Positions 17,725 to 25,478 of a stretch of DNA of 64,000 nt are shown one piece after another (the stretch's first letter is position 1; every line of letters starts with the position of its first letter). This DNA is from Parachlamydiales bacterium (lineage in GTDB: Bacteria; Chlamydiota; Chlamydiia; Chlamydiales; Rhabdochlamydiaceae). A program made the position numbers and the translations under genes. The notes beneath the pieces are model-generated. The model was not told the origin of the DNA. It saw only the letters and a list, made by a program, of their open reading frames with translations, and did not search any database. The DNA lies in assembly GCA_023265455.1 (NCBI GenBank), contig JAHFTQ010000004.1, positions 62,001 through 126,000 of the forward strand, read 5' to 3'.

Positions 17725-17809
17725 AGTATAATAAACCCCGAAGGATACTCTGAGTTGTTGGATTCTGTCTAGTCTGTTCGTGAAAATTCAAAAAAACCGA
17801 TTTTTTGCA

Positions 17810-17838
17810 TTCTTTTTAAATGGTCGAATGTCTATAAT
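17810..17838 (+). promoter_or_regulatory. predicted promoter of the gene at 17881
   Basis: TTCTTT (17810-17815), 17 bases, then a perfect TATAAT (17833-17838). The start codon lies 43 bases after the -10 element. The -35 is weak, the -10 strong. Confidence 0.5.
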
Positions 17839-17880
17839 CCACCGTTTTGAAAACTCTTACTTTTAAGGGGCACGATAAAT

Positions 17881-18843
17881 ATGGCTGGCGTTACAAACAG
17901 AGCTCAACAAATTTTTAGCAGTATAGTTCCTGCATGGTTAGTTCCTAAAACTACGGCGAGCAAAGCAACGGCGATTGTCGCAGTTGCTCTTGTTTCTGTT
18001 GCAGCATTAGTGTGGGTCATTAGCAGAAGTTTGCGCGGCCGTGCTAGTAAGGGAAAGATTGATCCAAAAAATACTCCAACTACAGACACTGGAACAAAGG
18101 TTGATCCAAACACGACTTCTACCAAAAACGATAAGGTAGAGCCTAAGGCAACAGATACAAGTAACTCAAGTGTAGATGCACAAAAAAAAGCGCAGAAAAA
18201 AATAATTTATGTATGTACCGATCAAACATCTCAAATATATGTAACTTGGGAAAAAACTCTTAGGGGTAAGGGGGGGCTTGCTTCGTTACTAAAACCCATG
18301 ACTCAAGTTGGAGTTAGCAACAGATGGGAAATAGAGGTTGCGCCAGAAGAATCCCACAACCTAGAATTTTACATATTCGGTGATAGTTCAAACACAAGTC
18401 ATAATCTCCAAATAAAATACGGAATATATGATTTAAAACCAATAGAATCAGCTGGAACAACCACATCTACGATTACGACAACCCCTCCTGTAGTGGATAC
18501 TGAAACTATCGCATCCTTGAATGTACTCGATGCTCCCGATAATAAAGATGCAGATGTAGAAAAAAAGCCAGAACCTACACCTGCCCCATCTATCAGCACA
18601 CCACCAACTTCTCCCTCAAAGCTTATTAAAGCAAAATTAAATGTAGGTTACCATAATACTCTCTTGGTCAACGGAGTTCGTATGGAGAATGATGGTAGCG
18701 ACGATGGATGGGTGGCTACACTTGAGGCACCCACTGAACTCACTGAAAATGAGTTGAGTTTTTCAATTAATGATTCGAGCCATCCTGTCAGTGGAAAGAT
18801 CCCAGTCAGCATTGAGGACCAAAAGGCTCCCACAACGTTATAA
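17881..18843 (+). CDS. membrane-anchored protein with Thr/Pro-rich linkers and two beta-sandwich-like domains
   Basis: Not recognised by name. The 320-residue product has one hydrophobic helix (ATAIVAVALVSVAALVWVI, about 29-47) followed by basic residues, so the rest probably lies on one side of a membrane. A Thr/Lys-rich linker (55-105) leads to a domain with IYVTWEKTLRG...RWEIEVAPEESHNLEFYIFGD. After a second Pro/Thr-rich linker comes LNVGYHNTLLVNG...DGWVATLEAP...LSFSIND. The two domains share the layout strand, NTL/KTL-x-G turn, W, then F-x-I-x-D, which resembles starch-binding-type carbohydrate modules. That similarity is my inference. Stands alone between a promoter and a palindrome; low-complexity linkers suggest a surface or secreted role. 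Confidence 0.6.
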   Translation: MAGVTNRAQQIFSSIVPAWLVPKTTASKATAIVAVALVSVAALVWVISRSLRGRASKGKIDPKNTPTTDTGTKVDPNTTSTKNDKVEPKATDTSNSSVDAQKKAQKKIIYVCTDQTSQIYVTWEKTLRGKGGLASLLKPMTQVGVSNRWEIEVAPEESHNLEFYIFGDSSNTSHNLQIKYGIYDLKPIESAGTTTSTITTTPPVVDTETIASLNVLDAPDNKDADVEKKPEPTPAPSISTPPTSPSKLIKAKLNVGYHNTLLVNGVRMENDGSDDGWVATLEAPTELTENELSFSINDSSHPVSGKIPVSIEDQKAPTTL

Positions 18844-18855
18844 CAATTTGCCGAG

Positions 18856-19021
18856 GGGTGTATAGTAAAACGGTTGGGGAAAGATGAGTGTAGTTAAAAG
18901 TTTTAGGAAACGCCTCACCACAGACACCGAGGAGGACGAGAAAAGATGAGAAAAAATCTCTCTGTAACCTCATCCTTACTCTGTGTCTCTGCGGTGGGGT
19001 GTTTCCTAAAACTTTTAACTA
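18856..19021. repeat. palindrome of the CACCACAGAG...CTCTGNGGTG family
   Basis: Inverted arms TAGTTAAAAGTTTTAGGAAA (18891) and its complement ending at 19021, with CCTCACCACAGA on the left and CTCTGCGGTGGGG on the right. Sequence upstream (GGTGTATAGT...AAAGATGAGTG) also matches the copy at 38945, so the element begins near 18856. The right end is shorter than in that copy. It starts about 13 bp after the preceding stop codon; the remaining bases to uppS (19022-19168) show no gene. Confidence 0.88.
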
Positions 19022-19168
19022 TACCCTCTTGCTTTTCCATGAAGCAATCTTGTCTAGTAGACCTCCCACTGTAAAAGGTATTCCTGTCCCCTAAAAGAAA
19101 ATTTCAAATGACTTGCAATAGGGAGTTTGGCTATGCTTTGCCAATTCTTTGTCCAAAAAAGGGTAGGT

Positions 19169-19909
19169 ATGAAAACGCTTCCTATAGAGCAAGAGTTAGT
19201 CAAATTAGATTTTCAACGTATTCCTCGTCATGTGGCGATCATTATGGATGGAAATCGCCGTTGGGCAAAGAAGAAGGGGCTTCCCACGATGGTGGGTCAT
19301 TGGCATGGAGCGGAGGCGCTGTCTAACCTGGTGGAGTCAGCTGCTTCATTGGGAGTGAAGGTGATGACGGTCTTTTCTTTTTCGACGGAAAATTGGAGCA
19401 GGGCGCTGGATGAAGTCGATTCTTTAATGCATCTTTTCAGAATGTATCTCTTAGCTCAAAAAGATCGGATGGTCCGTGAAGGTGTGAGGTTATCAACGAT
19501 TGGGGATATCCGAAGATTTCCTCCGGATCTTAAAGAGATCTTAGATGATGTGAAGCAAGCGACGGCACCTGGTAATAGGATCGATCTTGTGCTGGCTATG
19601 AATTACGGAGCGCGCGATAATATCCGAAGAGCGACACAAGCGATTGTGGAAGACTGTGCGATGGGGCGCATTAATAAAGAAGATATTTCCGAGGCGCTGA
19701 TCTCACGGTATCTGGACACAGCGCCTTGGGGCGATCCCGATTTACTCATCCGGACTAGCGGTGAGAGAAGACTGAGTAATTTTTTGCTTTGGGAGATTTC
19801 CTATGCTGAGGTATATATCACCGATGTTTTGTGGCCTGATTTTAATGAGCAAGAGCTCATGAAAGCTCTTGTAGAATTTCAGAAAAGGGAGAGACGAGTA
19901 GGATGCTAA
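19169..19909 (+). CDS. uppS: isoprenyl (undecaprenyl) diphosphate synthase
   Basis: Makes the C55 lipid carrier by cis-condensation of isopentenyl diphosphate; the carrier serves cell-wall and surface polymers. The ATG at 19169 gives about 246 residues, the family length; a longer frame from 19127 adds an unsupported tail. Signature features are IIMDGNRRWAKKKGLP (substrate-binding Asp and RRWAK) near residue 24, GHWHGAEAL, FSFSTENWSR, and the C-terminal DLLIRTSGERRLSNFLLW block with the conserved RxSGExRLSNFLLWQ-type motif. It overlaps cdsA by seven bases, so translation is coupled. Same order as in Chlamydia (CT450-CT451). Confidence 0.94.
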   Translation: MKTLPIEQELVKLDFQRIPRHVAIIMDGNRRWAKKKGLPTMVGHWHGAEALSNLVESAASLGVKVMTVFSFSTENWSRALDEVDSLMHLFRMYLLAQKDRMVREGVRLSTIGDIRRFPPDLKEILDDVKQATAPGNRIDLVLAMNYGARDNIRRATQAIVEDCAMGRINKEDISEALISRYLDTAPWGDPDLLIRTSGERRLSNFLLWEISYAEVYITDVLWPDFNEQELMKALVEFQKRERRVGC

Positions 19910-20751
19910 ATCGCAAAAGCGAATTTTATAACCGTCTTTGGGTCTCATCGATTGCGATATCGATTGCTGCACTTTTAATCGGATTTGCCTATACCCCTGG
20001 GATTAATATTTTGCTTGTGTTGACGATTGCGCTCTTAACAGGCATTGGGGTTTGGGAATATGCTAGGCTTGCCAAGGCAAAAGGATTAGAGCCTGCAACA
20101 AAACTGATGATTTCAGTGGCGATTTTGGAGGTGCTGGCTTTTTATGTCTCGCTAGCTTATCCGCAGTGGTCTCAGCTGGCTTTGCTCATCATTGTATTAG
20201 GGTTTATTTCATTTTTTGTGGTTCATTTTCGTAAGCCCGAAAATGCTCTCATGCAAGTGGCTGTCGAATTTTTCAGTGTCTGCTATGTAGCGATTCCTTT
20301 TAGTTTCATGATGGCGATTCTCTATCCTCGCACAGATTATGGCGATGGGCGGTGGTGGCTTTTTTACCTGATCGCTGTCACTAAAATTACGGATGTGGGT
20401 GGCTACTTTGTCGGAAAGCTTTTTGGCAAACACCCTTTAGCTCCCTACTTAAGTCCTCGTAAGACGGTCGAAGGAGCCGTTGGAGGGTTTTGCTTTGCGA
20501 TAGGGCTCAGCATGTTATTTTGTATTTGGGGGAGAGCTGTGGGTTGGGAGCTGTCATTTTGGAACGCAGCATGGATGGGGATGGTGATCGGTGTTCTGGC
20601 CCAGATCGGAGATCTGTCGGAGTCGGTTTTAAAGCGGGATGCTTCTGTCAAAGACAGCAATACGATTCCTGGGATCGGGGGTGTGCTTGATCTCTTAGAT
20701 TCGATTCTTTTCACATCTCCTGTTGTCTATTTTTTCATTAGGTTTATCTGA
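19903..20751 (+). CDS. cdsA: phosphatidate cytidylyltransferase
   Basis: Makes CDP-diacylglycerol from phosphatidic acid and CTP in the inner membrane, the entry to all phospholipids. The 282-residue product is a chain of membrane helices ending with the family signature SESVLKRDASVKDSNTIPG then GGVLDLLDS (about 246-275). The usual PGHGGxxDRxD is here PGIGGVLDLLDS, so the His and Arg of the signature are replaced, while Lys-Arg, Lys-Asp and the Asp residues remain. Starts within uppS; ends on a 171-bp palindrome that separates it from cmk-plsC, whose PlsC part makes the CdsA substrate. Confidence 0.93.
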   Translation: MLNRKSEFYNRLWVSSIAISIAALLIGFAYTPGINILLVLTIALLTGIGVWEYARLAKAKGLEPATKLMISVAILEVLAFYVSLAYPQWSQLALLIIVLGFISFFVVHFRKPENALMQVAVEFFSVCYVAIPFSFMMAILYPRTDYGDGRWWLFYLIAVTKITDVGGYFVGKLFGKHPLAPYLSPRKTVEGAVGGFCFAIGLSMLFCIWGRAVGWELSFWNAAWMGMVIGVLAQIGDLSESVLKRDASVKDSNTIPGIGGVLDLLDSILFTSPVVYFFIRFI

Positions 20752-20921
20752 GAGAGTGTTTCAAGACTCAGATTTCGTCGCTTTTTGGAGGATTTTTGGC
20801 CAAATTTCATTTCTTTTGTTGGGGGTAATATACGAAGTTGATATAACCCCCAACAAAAGAAGTGAAATTTGGCTCAAAAAGCCCCAAAAATCGACTGAAA
20901 CTGAGTTTTGAAACACTCTCT
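20751..20921. repeat. 171-bp palindrome filling the cdsA-cmk gap
   Basis: Arms AGAGAGTGTTTCAA (20751-20764) and TTGAAACACTCTCT (20908-20921) are exact; inside them the arms stay similar (TTTTTGG, CCAAATTTCA, TTCTTTTGTTGGGGG) up to a centre GTAATATACGAAGTTGATATAA. The first base is the last base of the cdsA stop codon, and the GAGG ribosome binding site of the next gene follows directly. About two thirds of one arm aligns with the palindrome at 41557. Confidence 0.92.
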
Positions 20922-20931
20922 GAGGTGCCAT

Positions 20932-22275
20932 TTGAAGATTATCACGATTGACGGACCTGCGGGAACGGGAAAAACGACCGTTGCAAAAGCGGTGGCTGAT
21001 CGTCTTAATCTTCCCTATTTTGATACGGGCGCGATGTATCGCGCGGTTGCTTTTTTAATTCTGAATGAAAAAATTCCTCTCTCCGATGAAAAAAGAATCG
21101 GCGAGCTTTTAATGTCATTTAATTTCGAGATTCGCATCAATGGGGGTGGGAGAAAGTACTTTGCTAATGGGATCGATGTGACAGAAGCGATCCGTTCCCA
21201 AGCTGTCACCAATATCGTCTCTCCTGTTTCTGCCCTGCATGCGGTCCGTGAAGCTCTTTGGGAGATTCAACGCCGCTTTGCTGAGAAACGAGGGGGTGTT
21301 TTTGAAGGTCGTGATATGGGGTCTGCTGTTTTTCCTAAGGCGCGGTACAAAATTTTTCTCACGGCTCGTCCTGAAATCCGTGCTGAAAGGCGCCTAGCAG
21401 AGCTCAGAGAAAAAAGACCTCATGAAGTGCGTCATCTCAATCATGAGCAGATGCTCGCAGAGATCATAGAGAGGGATCGGATTGATTCATCTCGCTCATT
21501 AGCGCCTCTGGTTTGCCCCCCAGATGCGTATGTGATTGAGGCTTCCTCGATGACGAGTGATGAAGTTGTTGAAAGAATTTTGGAGTATACGCACAAGAAA
21601 AGACTTCTCCCCTCATGGACGATTGCGAAAGGGATCACTTGTCTTTACCGCACGGTCATTTTTTTGACTTGGCTGGTTGGAAAAATTTTCTATCGTCTTA
21701 AAGTTTATGGTCTTGAGCATTATTATCCCCGAGGAGCTATCCTTGCCGCAAATCACACCTCATTTTTAGATCCTCCGATTTTAGCGGTTTCTTGGCCTGA
21801 AGAGGTTCATTTTCTTGCTCGTGAAACTCTTTTCAAGAACCGGGGTTTTGGATGGCTTATTCGCAATGTTAATGCGCACCCTGTGAGCAGGGACACTGCC
21901 GATATTGGTGCGATGAAGATGCTATGCTCTCTTCTGGAAGATGGGAAAAAAGTTGTGATGTTCCCCGAAGGGACAAGGTCGAAGGATGGAGAGCTCCAAC
22001 CGTTGAAAGCTGGGATAAGCATGTTGATTCTGCGAACCCAAACAGCGGTGATTCCCGTCTACATCGATGGCGCTTACCGGATCTGGAGCCGTCTCCATAA
22101 ATGGCCTAGATTATTTGGAAAAGTTACTTGTATCTTCGGAACTCCGATCACTGCAGAATCGTTTAATCATCTCGACAAGAAAGAGGCGCAGCGGCAGATC
22201 TCCGATAAGTTAACGGCTTCTATCCTTGGATTGAAAAAATGGTTCGAGGATGGAGCTCAGGGTATTCCGCCTTAA
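20932..22275 (+). CDS. cmk-plsC: fused cytidylate kinase and 1-acylglycerol-3-phosphate acyltransferase
   Basis: One uninterrupted 447-residue frame joins two enzymes. Residues 1-225 are cytidylate kinase (CMP/dCMP to the diphosphate): P-loop GPAGTGKTT (about 7-15), GAMYRA, EGRDMGSAVFP and RDRIDSSRS. Residues 235-447 are a PlsC-type acyltransferase with a hydrophobic helix (YRTVIFLTWLVGKIF) and motifs NHTSFLDPP (274-282) and FPEGTRSKDG (344-353), which makes phosphatidic acid. In Chlamydia these are adjacent separate genes, cmk and plsC. Start: a TTG at 20932 with GAGG six bases before it; a TTG at 20908 lies inside the palindrome. The preceding gene, cdsA, uses the PlsC product. Confidence 0.92.
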   Translation: MKIITIDGPAGTGKTTVAKAVADRLNLPYFDTGAMYRAVAFLILNEKIPLSDEKRIGELLMSFNFEIRINGGGRKYFANGIDVTEAIRSQAVTNIVSPVSALHAVREALWEIQRRFAEKRGGVFEGRDMGSAVFPKARYKIFLTARPEIRAERRLAELREKRPHEVRHLNHEQMLAEIIERDRIDSSRSLAPLVCPPDAYVIEASSMTSDEVVERILEYTHKKRLLPSWTIAKGITCLYRTVIFLTWLVGKIFYRLKVYGLEHYYPRGAILAANHTSFLDPPILAVSWPEEVHFLARETLFKNRGFGWLIRNVNAHPVSRDTADIGAMKMLCSLLEDGKKVVMFPEGTRSKDGELQPLKAGISMLILRTQTAVIPVYIDGAYRIWSRLHKWPRLFGKVTCIFGTPITAESFNHLDKKEAQRQISDKLTASILGLKKWFEDGAQGIPP

Positions 22276-22291
22276 TTTCCAGAAAATGGCT

Positions 22292-22657
22292 CTAAGTTAG
22301 ATGTTTAGAGAGTTCTCCAATAACTTTGATATCCGGGAACACCTCTGCGATCCGAACCATATTAAACAGGTTGCTTTTAGAGTAACCACGTCCATATACC
22401 AAGGTCAATTTTCCAGACAGTGTCTGGAAAATCTCTTCTCCATATTCAGCTCATCTTTTGCTTAAGATTTCTTTGAGAATCCTTTCTCCAATTTGCCAGT
22501 AAAGTAAGACCAGGCCGGTGTTGACAAGTCGGGCCACCTGGTTACGGGTTGTCTCGATTAGGCTGCGAATATTTTCGAATAAATCCTTAGAGAAAGGAAT
22601 GATAGAAGAGGTTTTGCCTATTCTCAAAACCGTTTTTTGTTTTCTGGTTTTATTCAA
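22292..22657 (-). pseudogene. broken DUF1016/YhcG-type gene (in-frame stop, 3' truncated)
   Basis: Frame 22657-22451 encodes a DUF1016 N-terminal region (ENIRSLIETTRNQVARLVN then LLYWQIGERI). It ends at a TGA (22451-22453), but the same frame goes on with AEYGEEIFQTLSGKL, VYGRGYSKSNLFNMVRIAE and VFPDIKVIGELSKHLT, the next part of the same family, until a TAG at 22292-22294. The C-terminal nuclease-like domain is missing. DUF1016 proteins are linked to restriction or toxin-like defence loci. So this is a nonsense-mutated and truncated relic, and it fills the cmk-plsC to outer-membrane-protein gap. Confidence 0.8.
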
Positions 22658-22691
22658 AATTCTTTACCTCTTTGGGGCCTAGTGAAAATAG

Positions 22692-23756
22692 CTAAAACTC
22701 ATTTAAGATGCGGAAGTTGAGTCCGCGGAACTCGCTTCCGATACCGGTATCGGTATTGTTGCTATTGAGCAGTGAGAGTTGTGTGTCGCTGACGGTCGAG
22801 GTTTGCCAGGTGACCCTTAACTGAAGATGGTACCGGTTTTTGAAAAACCATTGATCCCAGGTAGGTCCGATTTCTAGACCTAGGAGAGATATGGAGCGAT
22901 TTTGGTCGCTTTTTCCTCTTTGGATGACAAGGGACCTGCCAGTTGCTGGTTGCCGATTGGTTTGCTTGGTTGTCATATTGAGTTGGACGGCTTGATGTGT
23001 GCAATTCACATTGCAAAAGATCCCAAAATGTTTTGTCGGAAGAAAAGAAAAGTCGAGTCCAATTTTCGGGCCGATCGACCAGGAAAAACTATCTGACTTT
23101 CGACGGGCAGTTGTTGAAACATCTTTAGAATCTATGAAAGCATACTTGACTACATAGTCTGCTTTGAGAATGTAGGCGGTCAGTGCCATATAGGGACGCA
23201 AAGTTAAATAACGAGAGACTCCAAATGTGTACCCCGCTTGGATTTCTGGCTGTTGATAATGGAGACTAAAATTTGCATCGGCGCTTTGGTAAGTTGAGGT
23301 CGTTAGAGTTGAGCTGGCAAGCCAGTTAACGGGAAAAAAAGGACCTGAAAGGTGATTTTGAGAAACGTGTTTTTTGGGATTTGTATACAACCAAAGATAG
23401 CGTGCCCAAAGATCATAGGCTTTGCCAGGTCCAAATCGAAATCCTACTCCTGCTCTATAACCTGGAGAGTAATGATAGCTGGGAAGATAGATGGTGCCGG
23501 ATTTTTTGATCGCAATTTCTTGAGGGGGACTTGTGTTTGTAATCCCCACACCGTCTCGACCAAAGGCCAAACGGGGTACACCGAATTTCCAGGTGATGTA
23601 TTCTAAAGAGATCAGTGTATTAAAACTGCGGGAATTTTGAAGAGCTGGCCGTGGATTATGATCTGAGCTGACGGGTTTGGGTGTGATGTTTTTTTGTTCG
23701 TCACAAAACGCGGTCGCTATAGCTAGGCAGGCGGAAAGGCAAAATAATTTTTTCAT
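22692..23756 (-). CDS. MOMP-like outer-membrane beta-barrel protein
   Basis: A 354-residue exported protein: signal peptide MKKLFCLSACLAIATAFC, then a linker and a series of alternating strands rich in Tyr, Trp and Gly (ISLEYITWKFG, GYRAGVGFRFG, LWARYLWLYTN, PEIQAGYTFGVSRYLTLRPYMALTAYI, IGPKIGLDFSF, YHLQLRVTWQ), ending in Phe as outer-membrane barrels do. It resembles the MOMP-like families expanded in Waddlia, Simkania and Parachlamydia. Likely a porin or adhesin. Monocistronic, divergent from the next outer-membrane gene (66 bp between start codons), so the two may be regulated together. Family level fairly sure; individual identity not. Confidence 0.7.
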   Translation of the reverse strand: MKKLFCLSACLAIATAFCDEQKNITPKPVSSDHNPRPALQNSRSFNTLISLEYITWKFGVPRLAFGRDGVGITNTSPPQEIAIKKSGTIYLPSYHYSPGYRAGVGFRFGPGKAYDLWARYLWLYTNPKKHVSQNHLSGPFFPVNWLASSTLTTSTYQSADANFSLHYQQPEIQAGYTFGVSRYLTLRPYMALTAYILKADYVVKYAFIDSKDVSTTARRKSDSFSWSIGPKIGLDFSFLPTKHFGIFCNVNCTHQAVQLNMTTKQTNRQPATGRSLVIQRGKSDQNRSISLLGLEIGPTWDQWFFKNRYHLQLRVTWQTSTVSDTQLSLLNSNNTDTGIGSEFRGLNFRILNEF

Positions 23757-23822
23757 CAGGGAAGAATTTAGCAGATGCCAATATTTGGGAGCAACTGCTA
23801 TACGTAAAATTTTGGAGAAAAC

Positions 23823-24671
23823 ATGAAAGCTTTAATGTTGTTAACTTTGGCCCCTATAGTAAGTTTTGCCTTGTCAGAAGATGCGTGGCTACCCTCTGCT
23901 GGAGAAGTCGATCTGGAAACAGAATATACCTACAGCAGATTCTCACATGTTCAGGGTGCAAAGGATGCGCTATCTCACACTTCTAATGACCATGAGTTGT
24001 TGTTTGATTTAGGAATAGCTGCGACGGATGATTGGCATTTTCAACTCGATGCTGAACTTGCCCAAACTCCGGAGCAAAGCTTCGGATGGAGAAGTTTTGC
24101 AGGACAAGCGCGCTATCAATGTTGCAATGATATGAAAGGAGATTCTTTCAGTCTTGTGCTGGGCTTTAACGCACGCGTTGTTTCTCATCCAGCTCTTGGA
24201 GATATCAGCAGCCCTTATGCGGCAAAAGGCGATTTTGAGCTTTTTAGCTCGTGGGGAGTATCGTGGTTGGAGCAAGACGATTGGACGGATCGCGTGATTG
24301 CTGTTTTAGCTGCAGGTCAAGGAACGCACGGAGCTCCTTGGCTACGCGGTGATCTTGCCTACCAACACAAGTGGGGCCCTCATCATCTCAACATTTTCGG
24401 GAATAGTTTATGGGGTCTTGGGTCTAAAGAGTCCATCAATTTACACCATTTTCACACGGCTCATAAGGGTTGGGGAAATTATCGCCATGGTTCAATTGAT
24501 ACGGGAGCCGAGTATAAATATGACATGGGCAAATGGGGCGAGATTTTCATTGCCTACACCTTTCGTGCATTTGCGCACGTTTTTCCCGAATATGTGAATT
24601 TTTTCACCATCGGATACTCAGTGCCTTTAGGTAAGAGTAAACATACTGAGCAATCAAAAGAGCAGCACTAG
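23823..24671 (+). CDS. exported beta-barrel-type envelope protein
   Basis: Not recognised by name. The 282-residue product has a signal peptide (MKALMLLTLAPIVSFALS) and many amphipathic strands ending in aromatic residues (VDLETEYTYSRF, WHFQLDAELAQ, SLVLGFNARVV, FELFSSWGVSW, GAEYKYDMG, EIFIAYTFRAFAH, NFFTIGYSVPLG), which suggests an outer-membrane barrel. GGAG lies five bases before the ATG. It is followed after eight bases by an exported carbonic anhydrase, so the pair is an operon; a channel serving the anhydrase substrate or product is a possible reading but is inference. His-rich loops (NLHHFHTAHKGWG) could bind metal. Confidence 0.6.
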   Translation: MKALMLLTLAPIVSFALSEDAWLPSAGEVDLETEYTYSRFSHVQGAKDALSHTSNDHELLFDLGIAATDDWHFQLDAELAQTPEQSFGWRSFAGQARYQCCNDMKGDSFSLVLGFNARVVSHPALGDISSPYAAKGDFELFSSWGVSWLEQDDWTDRVIAVLAAGQGTHGAPWLRGDLAYQHKWGPHHLNIFGNSLWGLGSKESINLHHFHTAHKGWGNYRHGSIDTGAEYKYDMGKWGEIFIAYTFRAFAHVFPEYVNFFTIGYSVPLGKSKHTEQSKEQH

Positions 24672-24679
24672 GAGGCTAC

Positions 24680-25363
24680 ATGCGTTTCATATCTATTTTT
24701 GCGACCTTATTTGTTTTGATAGGAACGGGCCTGTCTGCTGATGAGGCAAAGTTGAATCCCAATCAAGCCTTTCAGCGATTGAAAGAGGGAAATCAACGCT
24801 TTGCAGCAGGAAAAACAGACTGTAACAAAAGTCTTTTGAACGAGCTTGAGGCGTCTAAAGAAAAGCAAACGCCTTATGCGGCTATTTTATGCTGCTCAGA
24901 CTCGCGCGTTCCTCCCGAGCTTGTTTTTGATGAATCGTTAGGCAAGCTTTTTGTCATCCGGGTCGCCGGGAATGTGACAACTGATGTGACGATTGGAAGT
25001 ATAGAATATGCAGTGGAAGAGCTCAAAGTGCCCATCGTTGTCGTTTTAGGACATGATCATTGTGGTGTGATCAAAGCCGCTCTGAGCGGAATAGACCATC
25101 TTCCCCCTTTCATCTATGACCTTCTAAACGAGGTATCTCGTCCCGCAAAAGAAGTCAAAGCGAAAAACTTAAAAGATTTTGATGCAGAAGTTCGGATGTG
25201 TGTGATTAGAAATGTAGAAGTGCAGATGGAAGAGCTTTTAGCAAAAAGTGAGGTTCTTAAAAAAGCTGTGCAAAAAAAACAGGCGCAGCTCAAAGGAGCG
25301 GTCTTTCATTTCAATGATGCAGAAGTTCAGTGGTGCCCGTGTTCTTTAGAGACTGCTCAATAA
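24680..25363 (+). CDS. exported beta-carbonic anhydrase
   Basis: Interconverts CO2 and bicarbonate. The 227-residue protein carries the beta-class zinc ligands: Cys72-x-Asp-x-Arg (CSDSRVPPE) and His125-x-x-Cys128 (GHDHCG). Unlike most cytoplasmic beta enzymes it begins with a signal peptide (MRFISIFATLFVLIGTGLSA), so it should work in the periplasm. An AGGAGG site precedes the ATG. Co-transcribed with the barrel-type gene eight bases upstream. The C-terminus converges on tRNA-Leu. A periplasmic anhydrase could help with pH or inorganic carbon uptake inside a host vacuole; that is inference. Confidence 0.9.
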   Translation: MRFISIFATLFVLIGTGLSADEAKLNPNQAFQRLKEGNQRFAAGKTDCNKSLLNELEASKEKQTPYAAILCCSDSRVPPELVFDESLGKLFVIRVAGNVTTDVTIGSIEYAVEELKVPIVVVLGHDHCGVIKAALSGIDHLPPFIYDLLNEVSRPAKEVKAKNLKDFDAEVRMCVIRNVEVQMEELLAKSEVLKKAVQKKQAQLKGAVFHFNDAEVQWCPCSLETAQ

Positions 25364-25370
25364 AGATCTT

Positions 25371-25454
25371 TGCGGCCAAGATGATTTGAACATCCACCGA
25401 GTTGCCCCGACTAGAACCTGAATCTAGCGCGTCTGCCAGTTCCGCCATGGCCGC
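25371..25454 (-). tRNA. tRNA-Leu (anticodon CAG)
   Basis: On the minus strand a class II tRNA folds from GCGGCCA at the 5' end (25454) to TGGCCGC and discriminator A at the 3' end (25371). The anticodon arm is CTAGA-TTCAGGT-TCTAG, giving CAG; a long variable arm (GTCGGGGCAACTC) and the T-arm GTTCAAATC are present. CCA is not encoded. It lies between the carbonic anhydrase end and the trxA promoter. Confidence 0.95.
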
Positions 25455-25478
25455 AAAGGGGCAGATTATACGCCTAAC

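Noticed and set aside
22408..22432. Perfect 12-bp palindrome ATTTTCCAGACA-G-TGTCTGGAAAAT as a regulatory site
   Set aside because: It lies inside the decayed DUF1016 frame and translates to ordinary family residues; there is no gene start near it.
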